From: CAJQQK01 sp963696075
GTDB taxonomy: Bacteria; Pseudomonadota; Alphaproteobacteria; Rhizobiales; Hyphomicrobiaceae
Direction: 5' to 3'
DNA length: 64,000 nucleotides
NCBI GenBank assembly: GCA_963696075.1
Contig: CAVOJD010000029.1
Span: forward strand, 682,001 to 746,000
The notes beneath the pieces are model-generated. The model was given only the letters and a program-made list of their open reading frames with translations, was not told the origin of the DNA and did no database searches. The translations under genes were made by a program, and so were the position numbers. Below, piece after piece: positions 35,881 through 45,256 of the stretch; position 1 is the stretch's first letter, and each line of letters starts with the position of its first letter.

Positions 35881-37058
35881 CGAACCCGCCAATCGAACCT
35901 CGCGACGAGACGATGCCGGCCACCCCATTTGGCTTCCGCCTGCTGGCAACCGACGGCACCGCCCGGCGCGGCGAGATCAGCACGTCCCGCGGCGTGATCC
36001 GCACACCGGCCTTCATGCCGGTCGGGACGGCTGCAACCGTGAAGGCGCTCTATCCCGGCCAGGTCCGCGAGGCGGGGGCCGATATTCTCCTTGGCAACAC
36101 CTATCACCTGATGCTCCGCCCCGGCGCCGATCGCATCCAACGCCTTGGCGGCCTGCACCAGTTCATGCGCTGGCCGCGCCCGATCCTGACCGATAGCGGC
36201 GGCTTCCAGGTCATGTCCCTCGCCAACCTGCGCAAGATCGACGAAGAAGGCGTGACCTTCCAGAGCCATGTCGACGGTTCGCGCCACAAGCTCTCGCCCG
36301 AGCGCGCCATCGAAATCCAATGTCAGCTGGGCTCTGACATTCAGATGCAACTTGACGAGTGCATCGCGCTGCCCGCGGCGCATGAAGAGGTGGCGCGGGC
36401 GATGGAGCTGTCGTTGCGGTGGGCTGCCCGCTCGAAGCAGGCCTTCGCCGAGAAGGCCGGTCCCGGCCAGGCGCTGTTCGGCATCGTCCAGGGCGGCACG
36501 TTTGCGGACTTGCGCCGCGCATCCGCTGATGCCCTTGTCGCCCTCGATCTGCCCGGCTACGCCGTCGGCGGCCTGGCCGTCGGCGAAGGCCAGCCCGCGA
36601 TGCTCGAAACCCTCGAGGCAACACTGCCGCACCTGCCAACCGCCAAGCCGCGCTATCTGATGGGCGTTGGCACCCCCTCGGATCTGATCGAGGCCGTCGC
36701 GCGCGGGATCGACATGTTCGACTGCGTCATGCCGACGCGCTCCGGTCGTCATGGCCAGGCGTTCACCTGGAACGGCCGCGTCAACCTCAAGAACGCCCGC
36801 CACGCCGAGGACAATGCCCCCCTCGATCCGCACAGCGCGTGCCCGGCATCAACCGATTATTCCCGTGCCTACCTCCACCACCTGATCCGCTCGGGCGAGT
36901 ACCTGGGCGCGATGCTCCTGTCATGGGCGAATACCTGGTTTTATCAGGAATTGATGGCTGCCATCCGCACCCATATCGAGGCCGGCACCTTCGCCGACTT
37001 CCGCCGCGACTATTCTGACCGCTTGAATGCCCCCGAGCCGCATGAGCCGCCTCAATGA
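35877..37058 (+). CDS. tgt: tRNA-guanine transglycosylase
   Basis: A 393-residue TIM barrel that swaps guanine 34 of tRNA for preQ1. ATG 35877 overlaps the queA stop; an internal ATG at 35913 is an alternative. Seen are TPAFMPVGTAATVKALYPGQ, GNTYHLMLRPG, ILTDSGGFQVMSLANLRKID (catalytic Asp), YAVGGLAVGEGQPAMLETLE, and DMFDCVMPTRSGRHGQAFTW (nucleophile Asp). The zinc site usually reads CxCxxC, but here it is SACPAS (two Cys replaced by Ser), followed by YSRAYLHHLIRSGE, which keeps the His. Confidence 0.93.
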   Translation: MTNPPIEPRDETMPATPFGFRLLATDGTARRGEISTSRGVIRTPAFMPVGTAATVKALYPGQVREAGADILLGNTYHLMLRPGADRIQRLGGLHQFMRWPRPILTDSGGFQVMSLANLRKIDEEGVTFQSHVDGSRHKLSPERAIEIQCQLGSDIQMQLDECIALPAAHEEVARAMELSLRWAARSKQAFAEKAGPGQALFGIVQGGTFADLRRASADALVALDLPGYAVGGLAVGEGQPAMLETLEATLPHLPTAKPRYLMGVGTPSDLIEAVARGIDMFDCVMPTRSGRHGQAFTWNGRVNLKNARHAEDNAPLDPHSACPASTDYSRAYLHHLIRSGEYLGAMLLSWANTWFYQELMAAIRTHIEAGTFADFRRDYSDRLNAPEPHEPPQ

Positions 37059-37235
37059 TGCTGAGAGCGCGGACGAACGCCCGGCTGCCGGCGACGGGCC
37101 GTCTGCCGGGTTGGCTGCAGGACGGGCTGCATTAACCGCGTTCCCGCCGATGCACGAAACCTCGTTGATAGGCTGCATGAACGGTTGACCCGGCCAGCCC
37201 CCCTCCTTAAGTTCCGCCCACCCGCTTCGCGGTCG

Positions 37236-37311
37236 GGGCCCGTAGCTCAGCTGGTAGAGCAACTGACTTTTAATCAGTAGGTCACAGGTTCGAACCCTGT
37301 CGGGCTCACCA
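37236..37311 (+). tRNA. tRNA-Lys (anticodon TTT)
   Basis: Full cloverleaf. The acceptor GGGCCCG pairs with CGGGCTC, the D arm is GCTCAGCTGGTAGAGC, the anticodon arm ACTGA-CTTTTAA-TCAGT has anticodon TTT, the T arm is CACAGGTTCGAACCCTGT, and an encoded ACCA ends the gene. It sits close to the start of the accessory region. Confidence 0.95.
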
Positions 37312-37885
37312 ATGTTTTCAATGGGTTGTCGCCCCAACGAATTCCCGAGCAAGTTGCTGGCATTCACCCAGCATTCACGAGATTTGGTCAAACGGGCCAT
37401 GCGCGCGCTCGTAGCCACCTGCCTTGATCAAGACCAGCCGCTTGCTGGCCGCCCCCTGTAGCCTCCCCATATCAAGTCAACGGGAGGGAACGCATCGATG
37501 TCCGACCTCTGCTATGGCTTTCCAGTCCTCAACCGCGTTTTCGATCGAGCGGACCTGTTGGAGCGGGTGATGGTGATGGCGCGGGCCAGATCGACGCGAC
37601 AAGTCGTTTCGAGCGAGGTGACAGAAACAAGCCAGGTCGAGAATAGGCTCCTGCTCACGGGAGAGAACCAACCGGATCAGACCGTAGATCAGTGATCAGG
37701 TCGTCCGGCGCCTTCTGCGCATGACCCCGACACCGCTCAGATAGAGTTCTAGCCGGACGGTGAGCATTTGCAGTGCATGCAAAAGCGCTCGCAGTCGCCA
37801 AGCCCTCCAGACTCGACGTTCTTCCAGCGCTCCTCCTTCAAGTGCCTCGTGTGAGGCATCGGAGTCCAAGTTTCTTCCGTTCGTT
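37312..37885. other. Gene-poor 574 bases downstream of tRNA-Lys
   Basis: No gene is well supported apart from a doubtful small frame at 37498-37695. There is no second copy of the tRNA 3' end, no integrase and no transposon end. The region looks like decayed or non-coding sequence at the boundary with the accessory cluster. Confidence 0.4.
37498..37695 (+). CDS. Doubtful small open reading frame
   Basis: Sixty-five codons from ATG 37498, preceded by GGGAGGGA eight bases upstream, a good Shine-Dalgarno. The start reads MSDLCYGFPVLNRVFDRADL, then LERVMVMARARSTRQVV; the tail is polar. No family is recognised. It could be the N-terminal remnant of a gene whose frame was lost. Overlapping minus-strand frames of similar length exist, so support is limited to the ribosome-binding site. 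Confidence 0.25.
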   Translation: MSDLCYGFPVLNRVFDRADLLERVMVMARARSTRQVVSSEVTETSQVENRLLLTGENQPDQTVDQ

Positions 37886-39277
37886 TCAGATGTACGCACG
37901 CGCGGCGTCAATGTTGTGGAACGCGTCGGTTACGATCCGGTTCAAGGTATCCGGCCAGCTGGGCTTCAAGCCCTGGATGGCGTGGAGGGCAAGGAGCAGC
38001 GTGGCGTAGGATGTCGCGGGGCCGAGACAGGCGCGCCAAGCGGGCGGCACGCGGGCGAAGTAGGCGGCGAGAATAGCATCGGCGAAGGCTTTGGCGGGGG
38101 CAGGGGCCAGCGCGTGGGTGTGAGCAAGGTAATTCAGGCGAACGATGAGGGCGCCGACGTCAATGACGGGATTGGCCATGCACATTGAACCTGAATCGAT
38201 CAGATGCACGCACTTTCCAGGCTGATCGACGAAGATGTGCTCCGGTTTCATGTCCCGGTGGGTCGGGCCGACGACGGGGATGGCGAACAGGCGTTCGGCG
38301 TCCTTGCTGATTGCCTCGACTTTTGCGCAGAGCCCCGGCCGTGCCCAGGAGATCAAGTTGCGGGCGCGTGCGATCTTCGGCGCGAGGACTTCTTCCTGTG
38401 AACGGCGAAGGGCTGGTACATCGAGGCCATGAAGATCGGCAAGGGCCTCGCCGACCCGTGTTGCCTCTCGCGGTGAGGCCTGACCGGTTATGATCATGTG
38501 ATCGAGGGGAATGCCGGGGGCCGGACGATAGACGGCGATATTATCCTGCTTCAGCCATGCGACCGGCTCGGCGAGCCTCAGTCCGTTGTGGCGGGCTTTT
38601 GCGAGTTCGTCATTGACCCGGCCGGCGGCCTCGACCTCGTGGGCGATTTCATCGTCGCTGGTGACTTTCACAAAGTAGTGCGCGGGGGCACCGGAGGCCC
38701 CGGCCGCAGCGCTGATCTTCAGCGTGGCGGAAAGTCCGGGGCGATACCGCATGAGGCGGGATGCCAGTGGCTGGCGATTGAGGGGGGGGAGGGCTGCGGC
38801 GCGGTTGAAGAGGGTCATCGTTGCCAGCGATCGGGGATCGCTGAGATCGCGCAACGCGGGCATCCGGCGGTCGCGCGGGAATACCTCGATGGCCATGGAA
38901 AGCCCGGGCAGTAACGCGGTCTCGGGCAGGAGGTCGCCGGTTCCGAACACGGGACGGGCCTTGCGGGTGCGCAGTTCACGCTGGGGGTGGATGCGGCCGG
39001 TGACGGTCAGCCGTTTTGGTTCCGGGTGAGCCGGGGTCGAGACATCGACCTCGTAGACCACGATCAGGCGGCGCCGGGGCCGGTACCTGAAACGCACGAC
39101 GTTGACGGCGCTGCAGCGGGCGTGGTCGCCGAGCCAGTGGGTCTGAAACAGGCCCGCCATCGCGTCCGGGTCGAGTGCTGCGGGGAAACCGGGCATGTCG
39201 GGGTCTTCGGGCAGGCCGTGCGAGAAGGCATGGCTGGCGGCATCGGGCCGAAGCGATTGCCTTGTGTTGTCAGACAT
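37886..39277 (-). CDS. APH-fold phosphotransferase (sugar-kinase-like)
   Basis: A 463-residue protein. The kinase fold occupies the C-terminal 280 residues: the ATP-Lys strand HYFVKVTSDDEIAHEVEAAG, the hinge region NIAVYRPAPGIPLDHMI, the catalytic loop GPTHRDMKPEHIFVD and the metal Asp in LIDSGSM. The N-terminal 180 residues (RYRPRRRLIVVYEVDVST) form the extra lobe seen in large APH-type proteins. In the loop the usual Asn after the catalytic Asp is His. It is divergent from the glycan operon and probably phosphorylates a related sugar or lipid. Aminoglycoside resistance is not implied. Confidence 0.6.
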   Translation of the reverse strand: MSDNTRQSLRPDAASHAFSHGLPEDPDMPGFPAALDPDAMAGLFQTHWLGDHARCSAVNVVRFRYRPRRRLIVVYEVDVSTPAHPEPKRLTVTGRIHPQRELRTRKARPVFGTGDLLPETALLPGLSMAIEVFPRDRRMPALRDLSDPRSLATMTLFNRAAALPPLNRQPLASRLMRYRPGLSATLKISAAAGASGAPAHYFVKVTSDDEIAHEVEAAGRVNDELAKARHNGLRLAEPVAWLKQDNIAVYRPAPGIPLDHMIITGQASPREATRVGEALADLHGLDVPALRRSQEEVLAPKIARARNLISWARPGLCAKVEAISKDAERLFAIPVVGPTHRDMKPEHIFVDQPGKCVHLIDSGSMCMANPVIDVGALIVRLNYLAHTHALAPAPAKAFADAILAAYFARVPPAWRACLGPATSYATLLLALHAIQGLKPSWPDTLNRIVTDAFHNIDAARAYI

Positions 39278-39510
39278 CGCCCGTTCTCTCCTGGCCCGGC
39301 CTTATGCTCATTGGTGCGCCTACCTTTTTCGTGCGCGCGGATGATGGCTGTGGCCTTGCCAGGCGGCAATGGACCTTGGTCTGAACAATCGTCAGCCCTA
39401 GGTGGATTGTTCGATGATGCGTTTGCGCTCCTTATGGCGCTCGTGAACTTCTTCGGCAGGGTGCCTCAAAGGTCTCCCGCCAAGGCATCAGCGAGATCGT
39501 CAGTACCACC

Positions 39511-41539
39511 ATGTCTGAACGCGGCGGCATCATATTCTGCGCTACCGGAAAATCCGGGATCGGGCATATTCGCCGGATCTCGAACGTCGCGTATCACTTG
39601 GCGCAAGACGCACCGGATATGCCGCTGGAACTCGTCGTCAACGCACCGCCGAACGGATTGTCGGAAGACGAAATGGACCGGTTCAGCCGTGTTCACGTTG
39701 TCGGGCGTGATGAGATGACGGCGCTGGTTGCTCAGCGTGATGCGTGCCTGGTCGTCGTCGATACGGCGATCATCCCCGGTCTGAGCCTCTTGCCCGTGCC
39801 GCTCTTCCTGATCCTGCGCGAGACGCGGATGGAGCGGGTGCATGAATTCCGCCTGGCTCATGGGCGTCAATGGCAATGCGCTTTCATCCCGGCGCCGGAG
39901 ACGGCGTGGACGATAACCGGCGATGTCATAGATGCCCGCGCGGTCGAGAACGTCGGCTGGATCTACCGCAAGGTGGCGGATTGCGCCGGTGAGGGGGTGG
40001 TGGGCCGCCGCGGTGATGAGGCGATCCTGCTGGTTGCGACCGGCGGCGGGGGCGCGCTTGATGGTGCCGGCGGTACGCCAGCGGCCGTCTCTGGTTTCAT
40101 GGACCGGGTCAAGGAGCGGATGCCGCGATTGCGGGTTGTCCAGGCGCTCGGGCCGCGCGCCAGCCGTGAGATGGTTTTCGAGGGCGTCGACGATGTGATC
40201 AATGTCGACAGCCGGCTGAATGCGGCATTTGCCGAAGCCGATCTGGTGGTGTCGACGGCTGGCTATAATTCGGTGCTCGAACTCGCCCAGACGACGACGC
40301 CAACACTTCTCATGGCGGCGCCGCGGTCGTTCGACGATCAGGAGCAACGCGCGCGGGAATGGGGCGCGCGGATCGGGCGTTATTTCGAGCCGGGCGAGGT
40401 GGACCGTCTCGTCGATTGGGCGGTCGAGACCTTGGCTGGCGGGCAACGGCGGCAGGCCGTCGAGCTTGGGGGCTGCGGTGGGCGCGGTGTTGCCAGGAGG
40501 CTGATCGCGGCCGCAGAGGTTCAAGCGCGAAATGCGGGGGGCGATGAGTTCGCCCTCTATACCAAGATTTATGACCGGCCTCATTTCGGGCTGGCAAAGC
40601 CTGCGGCGGACCCGCAGGTCGTTGCCGCCTGTGCCCGGCAACGGGCGCGTGTGCTTCAGGCCGCGGGCATCGCTACCCCGCTTGCGATGTCTGCCGGTAG
40701 GAGCAGTGATCGTGTCGTCATGCCACGGCTCCGGGGGGAGACCGTGCGGACCCACCTCACTGCTCGAGTTCGAGCCATCCGAAGCATCGGATGGCTCGAC
40801 TTTATCAAACTGGCTCAAGCGGACCGCGGCGTGTCTGCGCGCGTTGCACGAGGTCGACCCGGCACCGCTGGCGCTTTCGGCATTCGACCCCTGGGCCAAG
40901 ATTGAGCCGCGTCTGAGAGCGAACAGCCCGGCTGCGCGCGCGCTGGCGCGGACAGGGTGCGGCAGCGAAGCGTCGGCGCTCGCGCGATTGGGGCGGCTGG
41001 CGCTCGCGCGGGCAGGGGCTGGCGTCGGCGTGCGCGGCCGGTTGCTCCACGGCGATTTTCATTGCGGCCAGATGATTGCCACTGCCGGCGATGGCGAACT
41101 GGTGCTGCTCGACCTCGACGATTTGTGCGTTGGCGATCGGGAAGCGGATCTTGCGAATTTTACGGCGCATTTTGCGACCACGCGAGAGCTGGCGCGGCGG
41201 CCTGTGGCAGACGCTCTCGACGATGTGAGCGAGACCATGATTGGCGCCTATGTGTCTTCGAGCGGAGAGGTGATCGAGGGGTCGCTTTTTGCAGCGCATC
41301 AGGGCGTGGCGTTGCTTCGCCGCGCAGCAAAGCTCGCTGAGGCTGGCGCCGACGGCGACTACCTGTGGGAGATACTGGCGGCGAGCCGGCAACGCATCGC
41401 AAAGGCTGCGTCGCAGGCGCGGGTTGCAGCCCGGCCGGGAGGCGATGCGGCGGCGGGCTGTGCACAGCAGGCGCCGGGTACCGGTGAGGGCCGGGCGCTG
41501 CGGGCTCGCGGCGGGGTTTATGGGGGTATCATTGTCTAA
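39511..41539 (+). CDS. MurG-like glycosyltransferase fused to APH-fold kinase, interrupted by a frame break
   Basis: First gene of the operon. The frame from ATG 39511 encodes a GT-B transferase: GGIIFCATGKSGIGHIRRIS (donor/acceptor loop), LLVATGGGGALDGAGG, and ADLVVSTAGYNSVLELAQTT, the MurG-type donor site. A kinase N-lobe follows (FALYTKIYDRPHFGLA). At about 40762 the frame breaks (one extra base). The kinase C-lobe continues in the next frame to 41539: TAACLRALHEVDPAPLALSA, RGRLLHGDFHCGQMIA (catalytic loop, Gln at the Asn position), LVLLDLDDLCVGDREADLAN. Unbroken, it would be a GT-kinase fusion of about 675 residues. A 12-pair hairpin follows the break. Confidence 0.65.
40771..40798 (+). 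repeat. Perfect 12-pair hairpin inside coding sequence
   Basis: CGAGCCATCCGA (40771-40782), loop AGCA, TCGGATGGCTCG (40787-40798). It sits a few bases after the point where the glycosyltransferase-kinase frame breaks. Its strength inside a gene is unusual; see the findings. Confidence 0.85.
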
Positions 41540-42794
41540 AGCTTGCAAGATCCTGATGTATTCGCCCGACAGCATCGGCCTTGGTCATGTCCGGCGCAAC
41601 TCGACGATTGCCAGTGAAATCGCGCGGCAGGCCGAGGATGCCAGCATCATGCTGATGGTGGGCAGTGGGGCAGGCGCGTTCTTTTCGCTGCCGATGGGGG
41701 TCGACAGCGTGAAGTTGCCGTCGGTCCAGAAGGTGGCGTCCAACGAGTGGCGCGCGCGCAGCCTCAACCTGACAGCGCCGCAGACGACATCGGTACGCGC
41801 CTCGATGATCCAGGAGATCACGCGGACGTTCGAGCCGGACGTTCTCGTTGTCGACCATCTGCCGCGCGGGATCTGGAACGAACTCGTGCCGACACTCAGG
41901 ATGATCGACCGGTCGGGGCGGCGGACCCGGGTTGTGCTCGGGCTGCGCGATATTCTCGATAAGCCCGACGAGATCCGGGCGCGTTGGCGCGAGGACGGCG
42001 TCTACGATGCGATCGAGCGCTACTATGATGAGGTTCTCATCTACGGCGACCGGGACGTTTTCGCGACGGGTGAACTCTACGGGATCGATAAACTCGACAA
42101 TGTCGAGGTCACTTATAGCGGTTACGTCTTCGATGGCAGCCGGAGCAACAACTCGCCGGCGTCGGATGATGAAGTGCTGCCCGGGCTTGAAGACCTGGAT
42201 GCGGGGGAACGGGTCGTCGTGGCCTGCGGCGGGGGCGGCCATGATGCCTATCCGATGCTCTCCCAGACGATCGGGGCGGCCGGTCTTGTGGACGCGGACA
42301 CGCCGGTTCGCTTCGTCGTGATCGCCGGGCCGCTGATGCCGGCTGACGATCGCGCGCGCCTCAATGCCCAGGCCCTTGCGTGCGAGAACGTGCGGCTGGT
42401 GCCGTGGACCTCGGACTGCCTGAGCTATCTCAACCGCAGCGACGTCAGCGTCATCATGGCTGGATACAACTCATCGCTCGAGGCGCTGTCGACTTCCGCG
42501 CGGATCGTCATGGCACCGCGGGCGGGGCCGAGCAGTGAACAACGCATTCGCGCGAACCTGATGTCGCGGCGGGGCTACGTCGCGGAGGTGGCGCCTGAGG
42601 ATGCATCGCCGGAACGATTTGCGTTCGAGATCAGCCGGGCGCTCAAGGCGCCGGCGCGAGCGGACCGCGATGACCTGCTCAACGGTGCATCGAATGCGGC
42701 GAAACGGATTATCGAACTGGCATCAACAGGGGCTGAGGGGACGGCTTCGGATGAAATGACGAAAGAGGAGACGAGCAGTTTTGTCCTTTTCTGA
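41520..42794 (+). CDS. MurG-like glycosyltransferase, second copy
   Basis: A 424-residue GT-B transferase; ATG 41520 is chosen because the fold begins at once (KACKILMYSPDSIGLGHVRR). The GLGHVRRN loop parallels GIGHIRRIS of the gene before, so they are distant paralogues. Later features are VVVDHLPRGIWNELVPTLRM, VVACGGGGHDAYPML, LVPWTSDCLSYLNRSDVSVI and MAGYNSSLEALSTSARIVMA (donor site). It overlaps the previous frame by 20 bases and the next gene by 14, so the operon is tightly coupled. Substrate unknown; probably a lipid- or peptide-linked saccharide. Confidence 0.75.
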   Translation: MGVSLSKACKILMYSPDSIGLGHVRRNSTIASEIARQAEDASIMLMVGSGAGAFFSLPMGVDSVKLPSVQKVASNEWRARSLNLTAPQTTSVRASMIQEITRTFEPDVLVVDHLPRGIWNELVPTLRMIDRSGRRTRVVLGLRDILDKPDEIRARWREDGVYDAIERYYDEVLIYGDRDVFATGELYGIDKLDNVEVTYSGYVFDGSRSNNSPASDDEVLPGLEDLDAGERVVVACGGGGHDAYPMLSQTIGAAGLVDADTPVRFVVIAGPLMPADDRARLNAQALACENVRLVPWTSDCLSYLNRSDVSVIMAGYNSSLEALSTSARIVMAPRAGPSSEQRIRANLMSRRGYVAEVAPEDASPERFAFEISRALKAPARADRDDLLNGASNAAKRIIELASTGAEGTASDEMTKEETSSFVLF

Positions 42795-44058
42795 CCTGAT
42801 AGAGCGAAACCACGACGCGCCGTTGCGCGTCGGTTATGTGCTGAAGCGGTTCCCGCGGCTGACCGAGACGTTCATCCTGAACGAGATGCTGGAGCTTGAG
42901 CGCCAGGGTGCAATCGTCGAGGTCTTCTCGCTGCGCGAGCCGCGTGATGAACCGCGCCATCCGGACCTTGGGAAGCTCAAGGCGCGGGTTCACTATCTGA
43001 CGTCCTCGCTGCCCGATGATCCTTGTGAGGGGAACGCCTTCGAGGCGTTATGGCGGGGCAAGCCGGTCGAGAAGGCGCGCAAGCTGCGCCGCCAGGGTGC
43101 GCGTATCGCAGAGATTGCGACGGCGAGCGGGCTTGACCATCTCCATGCCCACTTCGCGTCGGACGCAGCGACCGTGGCATTGATGGCGGGGGCGTTCGCC
43201 GGCGCCTCGGTGTCGTTCACGGCCCATGCCCGCGATATCTATCATACCTACGTGTCGCCGGAGATCGACACGGCCGTCAGGCGCGCCAAGCTCGCGATGG
43301 CCAGCTTCGTGGTGACGGTGTCGGACTACAATGTCCGTTATCTCGAGGCGTTGTCGGAGGGGCGCGGGCGCGTTCTGCGGATCTACAACGGGATCGACAC
43401 CGGCGTTTTCGAGCCGGATCAGGGACGGGTGCGGGAGCGTGATCTCATCCTCTCGGTGGGCCGTCTGGTGGAGAAGAAGGGGCTCGATGATCTTGTCGCA
43501 GCCTGCGCGAAGCTGGCCGACCGGGGCGTGGCGTTTCGCTGTCTGATCGTTGGCGAAGGTCCGTTGCGCGAGGAACTCGAAGCCCAGATCGACGCGCTGG
43601 CGATGGGGGATCATGTCGATCTGCTCGGGGCGTTGGCGCAGGATGAAGTCAGGGCGTTGATGCAGCGCGCGCGGGTGATGGTGTTGCCGTGCGTGGTCTC
43701 GGCTTCGGGCGATCGCGACGGCCTGCCGACGGTTCTCCTTGAGAGCCTCGCGGTAGGTCTGCCGGCGGTGTCGACAACTGTCTCAGGCGTGCCTGAAATC
43801 ATCGAGGACGGTGTGACGGGGCTTCTGGTCGAGCCGTCTGATCGCAACGGCCTTGCTAAGGCGGTCGGCCGGTTGCTCGAGGATGACCGCCTCGTTGCGA
43901 CGTTGTCGCGGGCGGGACGGCACAAGGCGCTGGAGCAGTTCGATCTCTCGAACAATGTGCGCTCCTTGAAGGAGATGATGCTGAGGGAGGCGCGCGCGTT
44001 TTCCAGCGTGGGCGGCAACGAGGGAGTGAGCCATGCGCATCGCGTATCTGTCGGCTGA
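42781..44058 (+). CDS. GT4-family glycosyltransferase
   Basis: A 425-residue protein from TTG 42781, with AGAGGAG 8-14 bases upstream. Hallmarks: GYVLKRFPRLTETFILNEML at the N-terminus, HLHAHFASDAATVALMAG, and VLRIYNGIDTGVFEP. The donor half contains LILSVGRLVEKKGLDDLVAA, CLIVGEGPLREELEAQI and DGLPTVLLESLAVGLPAVST (the EX7E-type motif), then VSGVPEIIEDGVTGLLVEPS. It adds a sugar from a nucleotide donor, probably in the cytoplasm. It overlaps the next gene by 26 bases. Confidence 0.85.
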   Translation: MSFSDLIERNHDAPLRVGYVLKRFPRLTETFILNEMLELERQGAIVEVFSLREPRDEPRHPDLGKLKARVHYLTSSLPDDPCEGNAFEALWRGKPVEKARKLRRQGARIAEIATASGLDHLHAHFASDAATVALMAGAFAGASVSFTAHARDIYHTYVSPEIDTAVRRAKLAMASFVVTVSDYNVRYLEALSEGRGRVLRIYNGIDTGVFEPDQGRVRERDLILSVGRLVEKKGLDDLVAACAKLADRGVAFRCLIVGEGPLREELEAQIDALAMGDHVDLLGALAQDEVRALMQRARVMVLPCVVSASGDRDGLPTVLLESLAVGLPAVSTTVSGVPEIIEDGVTGLLVEPSDRNGLAKAVGRLLEDDRLVATLSRAGRHKALEQFDLSNNVRSLKEMMLREARAFSSVGGNEGVSHAHRVSVG

Positions 44059-45256
44059 TCCCGGCATTCCGGTCACGGGCGGAAAGGGCGCCTCAACTCA
44101 TATCCGTCAGCTTATCCGTGCCTTCATCGGGGGCGGCGCCGAGGTTGATCTTTTCACCACGAATGCGGGTGAGGGGGCCCGTGATTTTCTCGGTACGGGT
44201 GCATTCCACCTGATCGGCGATGCCGGCGGGACAGCTGAGCGTGGCGGGTCAGACGACAAGCGGCTGGCAAAGGAAATCGGCTGGATCGCACAGGGCGACC
44301 AGCTCGAGGCAGCCGTCATCGCTCGCCACCGCGCGACGCCTTACGATTTTATCTATGAGCGTCAGTCGCTCTGGAGCCGGGCGGGCGTCGGTGCGGCATC
44401 GGTGCTGGGCATTCCGTGCATCATGGAAGTGAACGCACCGCTGCGCGAGGAAGCGCAGCGCTACCGCAAGCTGGCGGCTGTCGCGCAAACCCAGGCGATA
44501 GAGCACAATGTCTATTCATCGGCCGATGCGATCGTCGCCGTTTCGCAAGGTGTGAAGCGTCATGTCATCGCTGCCGGCGGCCGTGAGGAGACGACGCATG
44601 TGATGGCCAACGGCGTCGACCGCGACGCGTTCTCGTCGGCGATTGCACCTGCGGACGTGGCGGGGCTCGGCACGGGGCCTGTGATCGGTTTTTCGGGCGG
44701 GCTCAAGCATTGGCATGGCATACAGGACCTTCTTGAGGCGTTCCGTATCGTTGCCGCGCAGATCGATGACGCGCGGTTGCTGATCGTCGGGGATGGGCCG
44801 AAGCGGTCCTGGATCGAAGGGTTCGCCGCCGGCGCCCGGCTCGAGGACAAGGTCGTGATCACCGGCTGGATGGCGCATGAGGAGATCCCGGCGCTGGTGC
44901 GGCGCATGGATATCGCGACGGCGCCCTACCCGGCGCATGATGATTTCTATTTCTCGCCATTGAAACTGTTCGAATACATGGCCGCTGGACGACCGGTGGT
45001 GGCGAGTGCGCTCGGCCAGATCTCCGACGTCATCGATCATGGCCGAAACGGGCTGGTGTCGCGGGCGGGTGATCCAGGCTCGCTCGCCGAGGAGATCCTG
45101 AAGCTGTGCCATGATCCTGATCTTGCCGGCCGTCTCGGACGTCAGGCCGCCGTCAGTTCGGCCGCCTATTCGTGGCGCACGATTGGGGAGCGGATCACAG
45201 TCATCGCGCAATCTGCGAGAGCCGGGACGCTTGCGAAGGAGTGTGTCTCGTCATGA
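44033..45256 (+). CDS. GT4-family glycosyltransferase, second
   Basis: A 407-residue GT-B enzyme. The N-terminus MRIAYLSADPGIPVTGGKGA carries the acceptor-side Gly-rich loop, followed by STHIRQLIRAFIGGGAEVDL. The donor half contains VIGFSGGLKHWHGIQDLLEA, RLLIVGDGPKRSWIEGF, VVITGWMAHEEIPALVRRMD and SPLKLFEYMAAGRPVVASAL (donor-sugar motif). Its stop overlaps the start of the ABC exporter gene (ATGA). Probably acts on the same glycan as the two MurG-like and the other GT4 enzymes. Confidence 0.85.
   Translation: MRIAYLSADPGIPVTGGKGASTHIRQLIRAFIGGGAEVDLFTTNAGEGARDFLGTGAFHLIGDAGGTAERGGSDDKRLAKEIGWIAQGDQLEAAVIARHRATPYDFIYERQSLWSRAGVGAASVLGIPCIMEVNAPLREEAQRYRKLAAVAQTQAIEHNVYSSADAIVAVSQGVKRHVIAAGGREETTHVMANGVDRDAFSSAIAPADVAGLGTGPVIGFSGGLKHWHGIQDLLEAFRIVAAQIDDARLLIVGDGPKRSWIEGFAAGARLEDKVVITGWMAHEEIPALVRRMDIATAPYPAHDDFYFSPLKLFEYMAAGRPVVASALGQISDVIDHGRNGLVSRAGDPGSLAEEILKLCHDPDLAGRLGRQAAVSSAAYSWRTIGERITVIAQSARAGTLAKECVSS

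Noticed and set aside
34399..35949. A 516-codon minus-strand frame across ppiB and queA
   Set aside because: Antisense shadow spanning several real genes and a terminator.
37236..37500. Possible attachment site or integrase remnant at tRNA-Lys
   Set aside because: No second copy of the tRNA 3' end was found up to 56.3 kb and no integrase motif was seen; translations across the tRNA that look protein-like are artefacts.
37696..37911. A 71-codon minus-strand frame after the first APH-fold kinase
   Set aside because: It overlaps the kinase end and has a low-complexity Arg-rich tail; an AAGGAGG sits inside it rather than before a start codon.
39466..40899. A 477-codon minus-strand frame opposite the MurG-like transferase
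   Set aside because: The plus strand has clear GT-B motifs; the minus frame has none.
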